From assembly GCA_002723415.1 (NCBI GenBank), contig PBOA01000003.1:16197-67363 (forward strand): DNA of 51,167 nt. The letters run 5' to 3'. Origin of the DNA: Chloroflexota bacterium. Its GTDB lineage: Bacteria; Chloroflexota; Dehalococcoidia; Lucifugimonadales; GCA-002723415. Shown in pieces: positions 7,652 to 16,863 of this stretch; within the stretch, counting starts at the first letter, position 1, and each line of letters opens with the position of its first letter. The notes beneath the pieces are model-generated. The model saw only the letters and a list, made by a program, of their open reading frames with translations, did not search any database and was not told the origin of the DNA. Position numbers and translations under genes: made by a program.

Positions 7652-7667
7652 TGTATCCAACAATAAT

Positions 7668-7694
7668 TTACAACTTTTAGAACTGAATTATAAT
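7668..7694 (+). promoter_or_regulatory. possible promoter of the his operon
   Basis: A perfect TATAAT at 7689-7694 is preceded by TTTACA at 7668-7673 with a short 15-nt spacer. It would give a leader of about 45 nt before the hisZ ATG. I see no leader peptide rich in histidine codons and no attenuator hairpin. Confidence 0.3.
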
Positions 7695-7745
7695 AAAAAT
7701 CAATATATAATTAATAAATAAAATATTTTTCAGAAGCAAAATAAA

Positions 7746-8909
7746 ATGATATCGCCTAAATTACCCAATATAAATTTTGACAACAAAACAAATAATACTA
7801 CTGATGATTTAAAAAATTATTTTACAAATCAAGGTTACACAACAACAGAAACTTCATTAATTGAAGAATCTGATATTTTTACACGTAAATCAGGAGTAAA
7901 ACTTTCCAGTAAATTATACTCTTTTATAGACCCTGGAGGCCAAAGGGTTAGTTTAAGGCCAGAATTTACAACATCAATAATTAAAATTTTTTTAAATGAA
8001 TATACAAACAATGATTTACCGTTAAAATTTCAATACTACGGACCAGTTTTTGGATACAATCCAAGTCAAAATAAAGGATTAGAACAACGTACTCAAATAG
8101 GTATAGAACTATTAGGCCAAAATGGCGTAGAAATTGATACTGATATATTAGCTATGGCAATTAAATCCTTAAAATTAATTAAAATAGACAATATAGAAAT
8201 TACAATTGGAAATTTAGAATTTTTAAACAACCTATTATCGTTTTTTGACTTATCAAATCCTGCCAAAAATCTTGTTTTAAACAATATACAACTTATTCAG
8301 TCCAAAAAATTAACTACCAAGGCTTTAATAAATAAAGCAGAAAAATTAGGTATTTTAAATCAAAATATTAATAAATATAAAAATAACCATCCTAAAAACA
8401 ATCCACTTGATTTTTCAGCCATTATTTTAAAAGAGAATTTAAATAGTTCCATGGGTCAAAGATCATCTGATGACATTATTGACCGTTTATATAATAAAAA
8501 CAATTTTTCAGACGATTTAGAGACATTAAAAAATGTAATTAATCTAATTAAATCTTTATCTAGTATAAAAGGAAAATCGGAAAAAGCTTTAAATGAAACA
8601 AGAAAAATTCTAAATAAAAACTCTCTCCCAGAAAAACTATTACTTCCTTTAGAACAAATATCTGATTCAATTGAAAAATCTATAGGTCCTAATACCAACA
8701 TTCAAATAGCCCCTACACATATCCGTGGACTTGAATACTATACTGGATTAATTTTTGATATAAATTATCGAAAAGATTCAGAATTAATACATTTGGGTGG
8801 AGGGGGAAGGTATGATGAACTAGTTCAAGTTCTTGGAGGTACTGATAAAATACCAGCTTTAGGCTTTGCCTTTTCGATTGAAAATATTCAAATAGTTTTA
8901 AATAATTAA
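7746..8909 (+). CDS. hisZ: ATP phosphoribosyltransferase regulatory subunit (HisZ-like)
   Basis: HisZ is a catalytically dead paralog of histidyl-tRNA synthetase that activates and regulates the short form of HisG, the first enzyme of histidine synthesis. The 387-aa protein has the class II synthetase core: motif-2-like QYYGPVFGYNP then EQRTQIGIELLG, a histidine-loop variant IRGLEYYTG (synthetases have RGLDYYT), and motif 3 GGGGRYDEL with ALGFAFSIE. It ends there, lacking the C-terminal anticodon-binding domain of true HisRS. Immediate contact with hisG (stop and ATG adjacent) supports the role. It is odd that the HisG here is the long form, which normally needs no HisZ. Confidence 0.85.
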   Translation: MISPKLPNINFDNKTNNTTDDLKNYFTNQGYTTTETSLIEESDIFTRKSGVKLSSKLYSFIDPGGQRVSLRPEFTTSIIKIFLNEYTNNDLPLKFQYYGPVFGYNPSQNKGLEQRTQIGIELLGQNGVEIDTDILAMAIKSLKLIKIDNIEITIGNLEFLNNLLSFFDLSNPAKNLVLNNIQLIQSKKLTTKALINKAEKLGILNQNINKYKNNHPKNNPLDFSAIILKENLNSSMGQRSSDDIIDRLYNKNNFSDDLETLKNVINLIKSLSSIKGKSEKALNETRKILNKNSLPEKLLLPLEQISDSIEKSIGPNTNIQIAPTHIRGLEYYTGLIFDINYRKDSELIHLGGGGRYDELVQVLGGTDKIPALGFAFSIENIQIVLNN

Positions 8910-9875
8910 ATGGCAGATAAAATGACTCAAAATAACAAAATACAATTAGCAATACCCAGTAATGGGGCATTATATGAATCATCTTTAAATTTCTTATCTC
9001 AATCAGGTATACCTGTATTAAGATCAAATCCAAGAAAATATTCAGCGCTCATACCTAATTTAAAAGGTGTCCATATTTTATTCCAAAGAACTTCAGACAT
9101 TACTTCAAAAGTAGAAGATGGCAGTGCAGAATTAGGAATTGTTGGATTAGATAGATATTTAGAATTAAAAGGTCAAAATAATAATTCTTCTATATTAATA
9201 AATGATTTAGGATTTGGAGAATGCAGCCTATTATTAGGAGTGCCAAATTCTTGGATTGATGTCACTTCATTAGCTGATCTAATTGATTTAACTATAGAAT
9301 TTAGAAATAAAGGTAAAACTTTAAAAATTGCTACAAAATTCCCAAAGCTTGTAAAGAAACACTTAATAGACAATGGAATAAACCATTTTAAATTAATAAG
9401 ATCTGATGGGACTTTAGAAGTCGCACCTGAAATGGGTTTCGCAGACATAATTGCTGATATATCATCTAGTGGAACTACAATGAGAGAAAACAATTTAAAA
9501 ACCATTAAAGGTGGAACTATATTAAATTCACAGGCTATTTTAATTGGCAATAAGAAAATTATTAACTCTAATAAATCTAAACTCGAATTATCTCAAATGC
9601 TAATTAATACTATTGATTCTCATATTTATGCTTCACAATCATATATATTAACAGCTAACTTAAACGTAAATGATACTAATAAAATAATTAAAAAACTAAA
9701 TTCGCTTATTATTGATCCTAAAATATCTATTTCTGATTTATATAGCCCCTCAAAAGAAAAACTATATAAACTAGAACTGATTATTAATAAGGCCGAATTA
9801 CTTCTAGTAATTAATACTATAAAAAAATCTGGTGCAACAAATATCAAAGTATATAAACCAGAATATCTATTTTAA
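8910..9875 (+). CDS. hisG: ATP phosphoribosyltransferase, long form with C-terminal regulatory domain
   Basis: HisG condenses ATP with PRPP, the first step of histidine synthesis. Residues up to about 220 form the catalytic domain: IQLAIPSNGALYESS at the start, VEDGSAELGIVGLDR in the middle, and the PRPP loop FADIIADISSSGTTMREN. The remaining 100 residues (SQSYILTANL through IKKSGATNIKVYKPEYLF) follow the pattern of the ACT-like HisG_C domain that binds histidine in long-form enzymes. The total of 321 aa is slightly more than a typical long HisG. The ATG at 8910 abuts the hisZ stop; an internal ATG at 8922 is an alternative. Carrying both HisZ and HisG_C is unusual. Confidence 0.93.
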   Translation: MADKMTQNNKIQLAIPSNGALYESSLNFLSQSGIPVLRSNPRKYSALIPNLKGVHILFQRTSDITSKVEDGSAELGIVGLDRYLELKGQNNNSSILINDLGFGECSLLLGVPNSWIDVTSLADLIDLTIEFRNKGKTLKIATKFPKLVKKHLIDNGINHFKLIRSDGTLEVAPEMGFADIIADISSSGTTMRENNLKTIKGGTILNSQAILIGNKKIINSNKSKLELSQMLINTIDSHIYASQSYILTANLNVNDTNKIIKKLNSLIIDPKISISDLYSPSKEKLYKLELIINKAELLLVINTIKKSGATNIKVYKPEYLF

Positions 9876-9908
9876 GAATTGGTTAATCTCATAATTATGG
9901 ATAATTAA

Positions 9909-10661
9909 TTGCCTAATTTACCTAAACATATTCAATTAGCTATACTATCTGCTAATAATATAAATATGTCTATTATAAATAATAATATTGGTTATTATTT
10001 GCTCGGATCTACTACACCAGACATGCATGTAATTTTAAAAAATAAAGAACATAATAGAGAAAAATATCATTTTTCTACTTTGTCAGTTAACAAAATTGGA
10101 GAAGGAATAGAAAATATTATAAGTAAATTTCCAGAAATAATTAACATAAGAAAAGAAACCCCTGAAACACAAGCTTTTTTCGCAGGGTATATATCGCATC
10201 TAATAGCAGATGAAATGTGGATTAACAAAATATTCAGACCCTATTTTGGAAATAATGCAATATTTAATGACAAAATATTTTGTCTACTAATGGATAGGGC
10301 TATACAATTAGATATGGATAGAGAAATATGGCATGTTTTAAATGATTCGTTAAAATCTATAAATAATGCGGATAAATCAGTAAATATTAAATTTATAGAT
10401 AATAATAATTTAAATAGATGGAGAAAATGGATTACAAATTTATTATCCACTGATTTTTCATGGCAGAGGTTAAAATTTATGGCTAAAAGGATTGAAAAAA
10501 ACAATCCCAATAAATCAGTCAATGAGATGTCTGATAACTTTTTAAAATCAATAGATATAAATTTGGAAAAAATATATTCTAAAGTTTCAAAAAGTGAAAT
10601 AATTAAATATGAAAAAGAAACTACTCAAATTACAACAAAATCTGTTGGAGACCTAATATAA
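9909..10661 (+). CDS. zinc-dependent phospholipase C-like protein in his operon
   Basis: The 250-aa protein resembles the zinc-dependent phospholipase C/S1-P1 nuclease-like family (PF00882 type). Candidate ligands are His7 (LPKHIQ), Asp38 in GSTTPDM, His54 in KYHFST and His97/Asp101 in GYISHLIADEMW. This is the expected pattern of an N-terminal His, a PD motif, HF and HxxxD. There is no signal peptide, so the protein is probably cytoplasmic. The start is a TTG at 9909, since no ATG is available after the hisG stop. It overlaps hisD by one base (TAATG), which places it firmly in the histidine operon although no histidine step needs such an enzyme. Substrate unknown. Confidence 0.72.
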   Translation: MPNLPKHIQLAILSANNINMSIINNNIGYYLLGSTTPDMHVILKNKEHNREKYHFSTLSVNKIGEGIENIISKFPEIINIRKETPETQAFFAGYISHLIADEMWINKIFRPYFGNNAIFNDKIFCLLMDRAIQLDMDREIWHVLNDSLKSINNADKSVNIKFIDNNNLNRWRKWITNLLSTDFSWQRLKFMAKRIEKNNPNKSVNEMSDNFLKSIDINLEKIYSKVSKSEIIKYEKETTQITTKSVGDLI

Positions 10662-12004
10662 TGAAATTAATTAAAGGTTTAGAAGAAGCAAAAACTTTTC
10701 TTTTTGATATAAGGAAATATGGTATTGATAATATTCCAAACAAAACTTTAAATTTAATTTTAGAATCTAATGAAAAAATCTTTGGGAAAAAATTAACCCC
10801 TCTCCAAACAGTCGAAATTATATTAGACGAAGTAAAAATTGATGGAGATAAAGCTTTAAAAAAATATACATCCTTAATAGAAGGTTTTAAACTGGAACAA
10901 ATAAAAGTATCTGAACAAGATATAAGTGATGCTTATAATAAAATTCCATTAAAACTAATAGAAGCTTTAAAAACTGCGTCACAAAGAGTATCGGATTTCC
11001 ATAGTAAAACTATACAAAAATCATGGATGGATAATAAAAAGGGGTGGGGACAGATAATACAGCCTATGAATATTATTGGGACTTATGCTCCAGGAGGGAC
11101 AGCGACTTATCCTTCAACAGTAATAATGACAGTTGTACCTGCAAAAATTGCCGGAGTTGAAAAAGTTATTCTCTGTACACCTACAAAAAACAATCTGCCT
11201 CCTGACCCATCTATTTTAGTAGCAGCAGATATATCTGGAGTAGATGAAATCTTTCAAATAGGTGGAGCTCAAGCAATTGCTGCAATGGCATATGGAACAA
11301 AAACAATACCTGCAGTTGATATGATTTGTGGACCAGGGAACATTTTTGTCACCATTGCAAAAAAATTACTATTTGGTCAAGTTGGAATTGATGGTTTATT
11401 TGGGCCTACAGAGGCAATGTTAATTGCAGATGAGTCTTCAGACCCAGATTATTGCTGTGCTGATTTATTAGCTCAAGCTGAACATGATATACTTGCCAAA
11501 CCAATTTTAATAACTACATCTCAAAAAATTGCAAATCAAGTCAAAAACAAAATTAATTACATGCTTCCAAAAATGAAGAGATCTAAAACAGCTAAATTAT
11601 CAATTGAAACCCAAGGTGCAATTATCTTATTAAATGAATTAGACGATGCTTTTGATTTAGCAAATATTTTCTCACCTGAACATTTATCTCTTATGGTAGA
11701 GAACCCTCTAAACCACTTGGACAAAATCAAAAATGCTGGTGCAATTTTTATAGGAGAATATTCTCATGAAGTCTTAGGTGATTATATAGCTGGGCCTAGC
11801 CATGTGATGCCCACTGGAGGTTCTGCTAAATTTAATTCTGGACTTGGAGTACATACATTTTTAAAATATAGCCCAGTGTTGTCTTTACCCAATTCTTTAG
11901 CTTTAGAATTAGGTAAAACAGCTTCAACTATTGCAGAAGCTGAAGGGTTGTATGGACATTATGATGCTTTAAAAATCCGAGAAAAAAAAAGTAGTGTAGA
12001 ATAA
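10661..12004 (+). CDS. hisD: histidinol dehydrogenase
   Basis: HisD oxidises L-histidinol to L-histidine in two NAD-linked steps and is a zinc enzyme. The 447-aa protein shows IIGTYAPGGTATYPSTVIMT, AVDMICGPGNIFV and FGPTEAML. The zinc ligands Gln272 and His275 lie in LLAQAEHD and the catalytic pair Glu340-His341 in FSPEHLSL; HVMPTGGSAKFNSGL follows. It shares one base with the preceding phospholipase-like gene, showing translational coupling. Length is slightly above the usual 430 because of the N-terminal segment. Confidence 0.97.
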   Translation: MKLIKGLEEAKTFLFDIRKYGIDNIPNKTLNLILESNEKIFGKKLTPLQTVEIILDEVKIDGDKALKKYTSLIEGFKLEQIKVSEQDISDAYNKIPLKLIEALKTASQRVSDFHSKTIQKSWMDNKKGWGQIIQPMNIIGTYAPGGTATYPSTVIMTVVPAKIAGVEKVILCTPTKNNLPPDPSILVAADISGVDEIFQIGGAQAIAAMAYGTKTIPAVDMICGPGNIFVTIAKKLLFGQVGIDGLFGPTEAMLIADESSDPDYCCADLLAQAEHDILAKPILITTSQKIANQVKNKINYMLPKMKRSKTAKLSIETQGAIILLNELDDAFDLANIFSPEHLSLMVENPLNHLDKIKNAGAIFIGEYSHEVLGDYIAGPSHVMPTGGSAKFNSGLGVHTFLKYSPVLSLPNSLALELGKTASTIAEAEGLYGHYDALKIREKKSSVE

Positions 12005-12041
12005 TATAAATAAATCAACCTTGCTCATTGGATTATAAACT

Positions 12042-13136
12042 ATGAATATTAAAATAGAAAAATTAATTAAACCTCACCTTTTAAAAATGAAAGTATACGA
12101 ACCTGTAGACCCGCCAGAAGTATTAGCAAAAAAAGCTGGCATTAAAAAAGAACAGATTATTAAGCTTAATGGAAATGAAAATCCTTATGGGGGATCAAAA
12201 AAAGCTATACAAGCACTTGAAAACACTCCTTTACATATCTATCCTGACCCCTTACAAAGAAAAATAAGAACGAGTTTATCGCAATACACCAATTTACCTA
12301 CCGAAAATATTATAGCTGGTGCCGGAAGTGATGAATTAATTGATTTGATTTTCAGATTGTTTATTTCTTATGGAGATAACATTATTGATTTTGATCCAAC
12401 ATTTGCTATGTATGGATTTTGTGCACGCATAGCGGGGGCTTCTATTATAAAAGTCCCAAGAGACTCCAATTTTGAAATCGACATAGAAGGCTTACAAAAA
12501 AATATTACTGATAAAACAAAAATAATTTTTGTAAGTTCGCCAAATAACCCTACAGGTAATATATGTACAAAAGACCAAGTTCTAAGTCTACTCAATACTG
12601 GAAAATTAATTGTAATAGATGAAGCTTATTACGAATTTTCTGGTTACAGTGTAGCTGAACTTGTTAATAAACATGAAAATTTAGTTATTCTGAGAACTAT
12701 GAGTAAATGGGCAGGTTTAGCTGGATTAAGAATTGGCTATGCTTTAGCGAATCCTATTTTAATAAACCACCTAATAGACATAAAATCTCCATACAATGTT
12801 AACATTGCAGCAGAAGTAGCTCTACTAGCATCACTTGAAGATTCTGAAAACTTAATGAAGAATGTTCAACTAATAATAAACGAACGCAATAGAATGTTTA
12901 CTATGCTTAAAAAATTGAAAAACATAAAACCTTACCCTTCATATGGAAATTATATTTTATGTGAACTAGCTGAAGGAAAAGCAAAATTAGTTATGAATCA
13001 ATTAGCTGAAAACGGAGTTTTTCTACGTTACTTTAATAATGAAAGACTAAAAAATTTCTTCAGAATAGCAATTGGTACTCCTTATCAAACAGATATTGTA
13101 ATATCATATATAAATAAATTTTTAAACAAATTATAA
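12042..13136 (+). CDS. hisC: histidinol-phosphate aminotransferase
   Basis: HisC is a PLP-dependent aminotransferase that makes histidinol phosphate from imidazole acetol phosphate. At 364 aa it is the standard length. It shows IKLNGNENPYG (substrate-binding segment, about 40-50), SSPNNPTGN at 165-173, VIDEAYYEF with Asp193, and the Schiff-base Lys222 in RTMSKWAGLAGLRIGY. Position between hisD and hisB supports HisC over other class I aminotransferases. It begins 37 nt after hisD and runs to 33 nt before hisB. Confidence 0.95.
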   Translation: MNIKIEKLIKPHLLKMKVYEPVDPPEVLAKKAGIKKEQIIKLNGNENPYGGSKKAIQALENTPLHIYPDPLQRKIRTSLSQYTNLPTENIIAGAGSDELIDLIFRLFISYGDNIIDFDPTFAMYGFCARIAGASIIKVPRDSNFEIDIEGLQKNITDKTKIIFVSSPNNPTGNICTKDQVLSLLNTGKLIVIDEAYYEFSGYSVAELVNKHENLVILRTMSKWAGLAGLRIGYALANPILINHLIDIKSPYNVNIAAEVALLASLEDSENLMKNVQLIINERNRMFTMLKKLKNIKPYPSYGNYILCELAEGKAKLVMNQLAENGVFLRYFNNERLKNFFRIAIGTPYQTDIVISYINKFLNKL

Positions 13137-13169
13137 TAATAATAAACCTATAAGAAACGAGACTGAATT

Positions 13170-13769
13170 TTGCAAAATAGAAAAAGTGAACTTACAAGAA
13201 ATACTAACGAAACCCAAATATCTGTAATATTAGACATAGACGGAACTGGCAAACAAAATATTTCTACAGGAAATGGAATGATGGATCATTTACTATCCCA
13301 ATTATCGCGTCATAGTTTGATAGATATGGATATTAAAGCTAATGGAGATATTGAAACAGGATGGCATCATACTATTGAAGATCTAGGTATAATATTAGGA
13401 AAAGCATTACATCAAGCACTAGGAGAACATAAAGGTATTAATAGAATGGGGCATTCATTTGTACCTCTAGATGAATCATTATCTTTCACTGCAGTTGACT
13501 TTAGTGGAAGAGGTTATTCGGTATTAGATATAAAAATTTCTGACAGTGACCTTGGAGGGTTACCAGCAGATATGATTAGACACTTCTTAGAATCTTTTGC
13601 TCGAGAAGGTAAGTTTAATCTACATGTAAGACAAATAACTGGCCAAAACAACCATCATATTGCAGAATCAATATTTAAAAGCTTAGCTAAATCTATAAGA
13701 GTAGCATTAACTTTAGATGAAAGACAAAAAAACAGTATCCCTAGCACTAAAGGAACTATATCTGATTAA
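13170..13769 (+). CDS. hisB: imidazoleglycerol-phosphate dehydratase
   Basis: This single-domain, 199-aa IGPD dehydrates imidazole glycerol phosphate using a manganese cluster. The signature metal-binding motifs are present: MMDHLLSQLSRH, then GWHHTIEDLGI, then a C-terminal NNHHIAESIFK. No fused histidinol phosphatase is present, unlike in enterobacteria. The best start is a TTG at 13170; no in-frame ATG gives the usual N-terminus. Its end overlaps that of the convergent purS gene by 14 nt. The remaining steps (hisH, hisA, hisF, hisI) are not in this window. Confidence 0.95.
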   Translation: MQNRKSELTRNTNETQISVILDIDGTGKQNISTGNGMMDHLLSQLSRHSLIDMDIKANGDIETGWHHTIEDLGIILGKALHQALGEHKGINRMGHSFVPLDESLSFTAVDFSGRGYSVLDIKISDSDLGGLPADMIRHFLESFAREGKFNLHVRQITGQNNHHIAESIFKSLAKSIRVALTLDERQKNSIPSTKGTISD

Positions 13770-14004
13770 TTTCAAATTCATATTGCTCTATTATAGGATT
13801 TGATAGTAATTTGTTGCACATTTCTTCAACTTGACTTATAACTTCGTCTTTATTTGCCGAATCTATTTTAATTACTATATTCTTACCAACACGTACACTG
13901 TTTAGATTACTAAATCCTAAATTTTCTAGGCTGCTTTTTATTGTCAAACCTTCTGGATTATTAACAGTTGGTTTTAAATCAATTGTAATTTTTACTTCAA
14001 ACAA
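13756..14004 (-). CDS. purS: phosphoribosylformylglycinamidine synthase subunit PurS
   Basis: PurS is the small dimeric subunit bridging PurL and PurQ in FGAM synthase, step 4 of purine synthesis. The 82-aa protein has the expected pattern: beta strand FEVKITIDLKP, the motif NNPEGLTIKSSLENLGF, then VRVGKNIVIKI and a C-terminal helix with CNKLLSNPIIEQYEFE. It is the last gene of the minus-strand purine operon; purQ and purL are absent here. It overlaps the end of hisB by 14 nt tail to tail and starts 6 nt after the DUF3105 gene. Confidence 0.88.
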   Translation of the reverse strand: MFEVKITIDLKPTVNNPEGLTIKSSLENLGFSNLNSVRVGKNIVIKIDSANKDEVISQVEEMCNKLLSNPIIEQYEFEINQI

Positions 14005-14010
14005 AATATT

Positions 14011-14625
14011 TTACCTAAAATTTGGCTCAGGAGAATTTGGGGAACTTTCATGGCTATTAATAAATTTTATTATACGATCCTCATCAAATTCATTAAATAT
14101 ATCTAAGAAATTCCAAGCTGTCAAAGCTATTTTCGTAGTCATACCAGGGTAGGGAGCCATAACTACTTTCATTCCTCCTCCTACAGCTTTATCTACAATA
14201 TTACTTAATTGATCCACCATTTCTGGACAGTCAACTTCACAATTATAAAAAACTCCAATTCCTCCATGTTCAAGATTATGTATAAAATATTCATCTTCAA
14301 TAAATTTGGAATGAACTCCCCATCTAACTGGGGCAAGAGGTTGTGGATAATGCCAACCAGATGTAGCAGGATAAGAATTATAATCTGGATGAGTATCACC
14401 AGGATTAATATGTTGCCTACCTAGGTCCGCAAAACGTTTTCCAGGCCCTTCTGGAACATCATTTGATCGATCAAAAATAGGTAAACTAGGTAATAGAAAA
14501 GAAATAACAAATATTAGAGCTATCATTGCAACAACAAAGCTAGTAATAAATCGATATATTTTTCGTTTCCTATCTCTTCTTTCCCGTCTAGCTGCTCTAA
14601 CTTGAGAAGGACTTTCTTTACTCAT
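14011..14625 (-). CDS. DUF3105 family single-pass membrane protein
   Basis: The 204-aa protein has a strongly basic N-terminus (RAARRERRDRKRK, 10-22) followed by one membrane segment at about 26-48, so the basic end should stay in the cytoplasm and the rest outside. The exported part contains YPATSGWHYPQP and the family's HNLEHGGI motif, then FYNCEVDCPE with a Cys pair that might form a disulfide or bind metal. These features match DUF3105, a family of unknown function common in Actinobacteria and Chloroflexota. It sits inside the purine operon between purC and purS with gaps of 22 and 6 nt, an unexpected place for an envelope protein. Confidence 0.8.
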   Translation of the reverse strand: MSKESPSQVRAARRERRDRKRKIYRFITSFVVAMIALIFVISFLLPSLPIFDRSNDVPEGPGKRFADLGRQHINPGDTHPDYNSYPATSGWHYPQPLAPVRWGVHSKFIEDEYFIHNLEHGGIGVFYNCEVDCPEMVDQLSNIVDKAVGGGMKVVMAPYPGMTTKIALTAWNFLDIFNEFDEDRIIKFINSHESSPNSPEPNFR

Positions 14626-14647
14626 TCAATTCTCCAAATACGATTAT

Positions 14648-15520
14648 TTAAATATTTAAGCCTGTTAATTTATTATAAGCCTGTAAATATCTATCTTGAG
14701 TTTTTTTAATTATCTCTGTTGGTAATTCTGGTGCAGGAGGCTCATGATCCCATCCAGCAGAATCAACCCAGTCTCTAACAAATTGCTTATCATAGTTTGG
14801 TTGCGATTTACCTGGGCTATATCCATTCAAATCCCAAAACCTACTTGAATCAGGGGTTAATAATTCATCAATCAAAGTTAAATTACCATCAATCATGCCA
14901 AATTCCATTTTTGTATCTGCAATAAGAATACCTTTAGATAAAGCAAATTCGTGAGCAAAATTATATATTTCTATACTGATAGACTCTAATTTTCCTGCCA
15001 TGTCATTTCCTACCATATTCTTTACTTCATCCATAGTTAAAGGTTCATCATGTCCAACTTCAGCTTTAGTTGTAGGAGTAAATAAAGGAACAGGAAACTT
15101 ATCTCCTTCTTTTAAATCATTAGGCATATTAAATCCTGCAACTTTACCAATTTTTTTATACTCTGACCAGGCAGATCCTGTAATGTACCCTCTTACAACA
15201 CATTCAACATCAATTCTTTCGGCCTTTTTCACAACACTACCTCTTTGTAAAATTTCTGAATCGATATCTAATTCATCATTGTCTATAGCCAAATCAATTA
15301 AATGATTAGGTATAATATCTTTCGTCAGATCAAACCAAAATGAAGAAATTTTTGATAATACAATTCCTTTTCCAGGAATTGTACTAGGAAGTACTACATC
15401 AAAGACAGAAATCCTATCAGTTGCAACTATTAGTAACCTATTATCACTCATAGGAAAAGTATCTCTAACTTTACCTCTATACAAAAGATTTGGTAAATTA
15501 ACTTTATCAATAGAATTCAT
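14648..15520 (-). CDS. purC: phosphoribosylaminoimidazole-succinocarboxamide synthase
   Basis: PurC joins CAIR and aspartate with ATP to make SAICAR. The protein (290 aa from this start) shows LLYRGKVRDTFPMSDNRL, RISVFDVVLPSTIPGKG, CVVRGYITGSAWSEYKK and the late motif ADTKMEFGMIDG, all typical of the larger SAICAR synthetases. I chose the ATG at 15520 because GGGAGA lies 5 nt upstream; an in-frame ATG at 15532 would add four residues and overlaps this ribosome site. It is followed by DUF3105 and preceded by purB. Confidence 0.95.
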   Translation of the reverse strand: MNSIDKVNLPNLLYRGKVRDTFPMSDNRLLIVATDRISVFDVVLPSTIPGKGIVLSKISSFWFDLTKDIIPNHLIDLAIDNDELDIDSEILQRGSVVKKAERIDVECVVRGYITGSAWSEYKKIGKVAGFNMPNDLKEGDKFPVPLFTPTTKAEVGHDEPLTMDEVKNMVGNDMAGKLESISIEIYNFAHEFALSKGILIADTKMEFGMIDGNLTLIDELLTPDSSRFWDLNGYSPGKSQPNYDKQFVRDWVDSAGWDHEPPAPELPTEIIKKTQDRYLQAYNKLTGLNI

Positions 15521-15547
15521 ATTATCTCCCATTTTATATTTTGAAAT

Positions 15548-16837
15548 TTAAAAATTTAATCTTGAAAAAACTTCATCTACATATCTTACATAGTATTTGT
15601 AATTAAATAAATGTTCAATTTCGTCTAAATTTAAAGTAGACGAAATAATTTCATTATTTTTTACTAAATCACGAAAATCTTTATTTTCATTCCAACTAGT
15701 CATCGACAAATCATGAACTATAGAATATGCTTTTTCCCTTGCAAAACCCTTTTCTATCATAGCTAACAATACTCTTTGAGAAAATAAAACACCATTTGTC
15801 ATTTCTAAGTTATATTGCATTCGTTCAACATTTACATTTAAATCCTTTATAACTTGATTTGAAATAAATAAAGCATAATCTAAAGCTAAACACGAATCAG
15901 GTAATATAATTCTTTCTACTGATGAATGACTAATATCTCTTTCAGACCATAAGGCTACATTCTCTAAAGCAGCCATAGAATTTCCTCTGATTAATCTAGA
16001 TATACCACAAATTCTCTCAGACAATTCTGGATTTCTCTTATGAGGCATAGATGAAGAACCTGGTTGACCTTTAGGAAAAGGTTCTGAAACTTCTCTAATT
16101 TCAGTTCGTTGCAAATTACGAATTTCAGTAGCAATTTTTTCTAAAGATGCAGCAATTACTGATAATGTAGTTAAAAACCTTGCATGACGGTCTCTTTGAA
16201 TAATCTGGTTTGAAACAGGAGCTGGAGAGATACCAAGTTTTGTACAAACATAATCCTCCAACTCTGGATTAACTGTAGCAAAAGTACCTACTGGGCCTGA
16301 AATTTTTCCTACAGATATCTCCTCTTTAGCTTGCATAAGTCGATTTTTATTTCTCCTCATTTCATCCCACCACAGCGCTAATTTCAAACCAAAAGTAATA
16401 GGTTCAGCGTGTACTCCATGAGTTCTTCCTACCATTAATGTATTTTTATATTTAAGTGCCTGAATTTTTAAAGTATCAAGAAATATTGAAATATCATTTA
16501 ACAAAATATTTGAAGCATCAATTAATTGCAAACTGGTAGCAGTATCCCATACATCACTTGTTGTAAGACCAAGGTGTAACCATCTTCCTTCAGGTCCAAT
16601 GAAGTCAGTAATTGATTGCAAAAAAGCAGTCATTTCATGTCTAGTTACATTTAAAATATCATTAAGTTTATCAAAATTATAATTACATTTTTCTAATTTC
16701 TCAATATCATCTTTAGGTATAACACCTTGATCATGCCATGCTTGGCAAACTGATATTTCAACTTCTAGCCATTTATCATATTTATTATTTTCAGACCAAA
16801 CTTTTTTCATTTGATCTCTTGAATATCTCTCAATCAT
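15548..16837 (-). CDS. purB: adenylosuccinate lyase
   Basis: PurB eliminates fumarate from SAICAR and from adenylosuccinate. The 429-aa protein belongs to the fumarase/aspartase superfamily: TTSDVWDTA at 92-100, GRTHGVHAEP with catalytic His140, and the superfamily signature SSSMPHKRNP at 261-270 in the flexible catalytic loop. Position between purE and purC confirms the purine role over related lyases. Spacing to purC is about 28 nt and to purE 26 nt. Confidence 0.96.
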   Translation of the reverse strand: MIERYSRDQMKKVWSENNKYDKWLEVEISVCQAWHDQGVIPKDDIEKLEKCNYNFDKLNDILNVTRHEMTAFLQSITDFIGPEGRWLHLGLTTSDVWDTATSLQLIDASNILLNDISIFLDTLKIQALKYKNTLMVGRTHGVHAEPITFGLKLALWWDEMRRNKNRLMQAKEEISVGKISGPVGTFATVNPELEDYVCTKLGISPAPVSNQIIQRDRHARFLTTLSVIAASLEKIATEIRNLQRTEIREVSEPFPKGQPGSSSMPHKRNPELSERICGISRLIRGNSMAALENVALWSERDISHSSVERIILPDSCLALDYALFISNQVIKDLNVNVERMQYNLEMTNGVLFSQRVLLAMIEKGFAREKAYSIVHDLSMTSWNENKDFRDLVKNNEIISSTLNLDEIEHLFNYKYYVRYVDEVFSRLNF

Positions 16838-16863
16838 TAAACATTTCTCTTTTATAAATATTT

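Noticed and set aside
7746..8909. Reading the hisZ gene as histidyl-tRNA synthetase
   Set aside because: It ends after motif 3, lacks the anticodon-binding domain and the synthetase histidine loop is altered; it is adjacent to hisG.
9173..9550. 125-codon minus-strand open frame inside hisG
   Set aside because: It is the mirror of conserved HisG motifs; no independent support.
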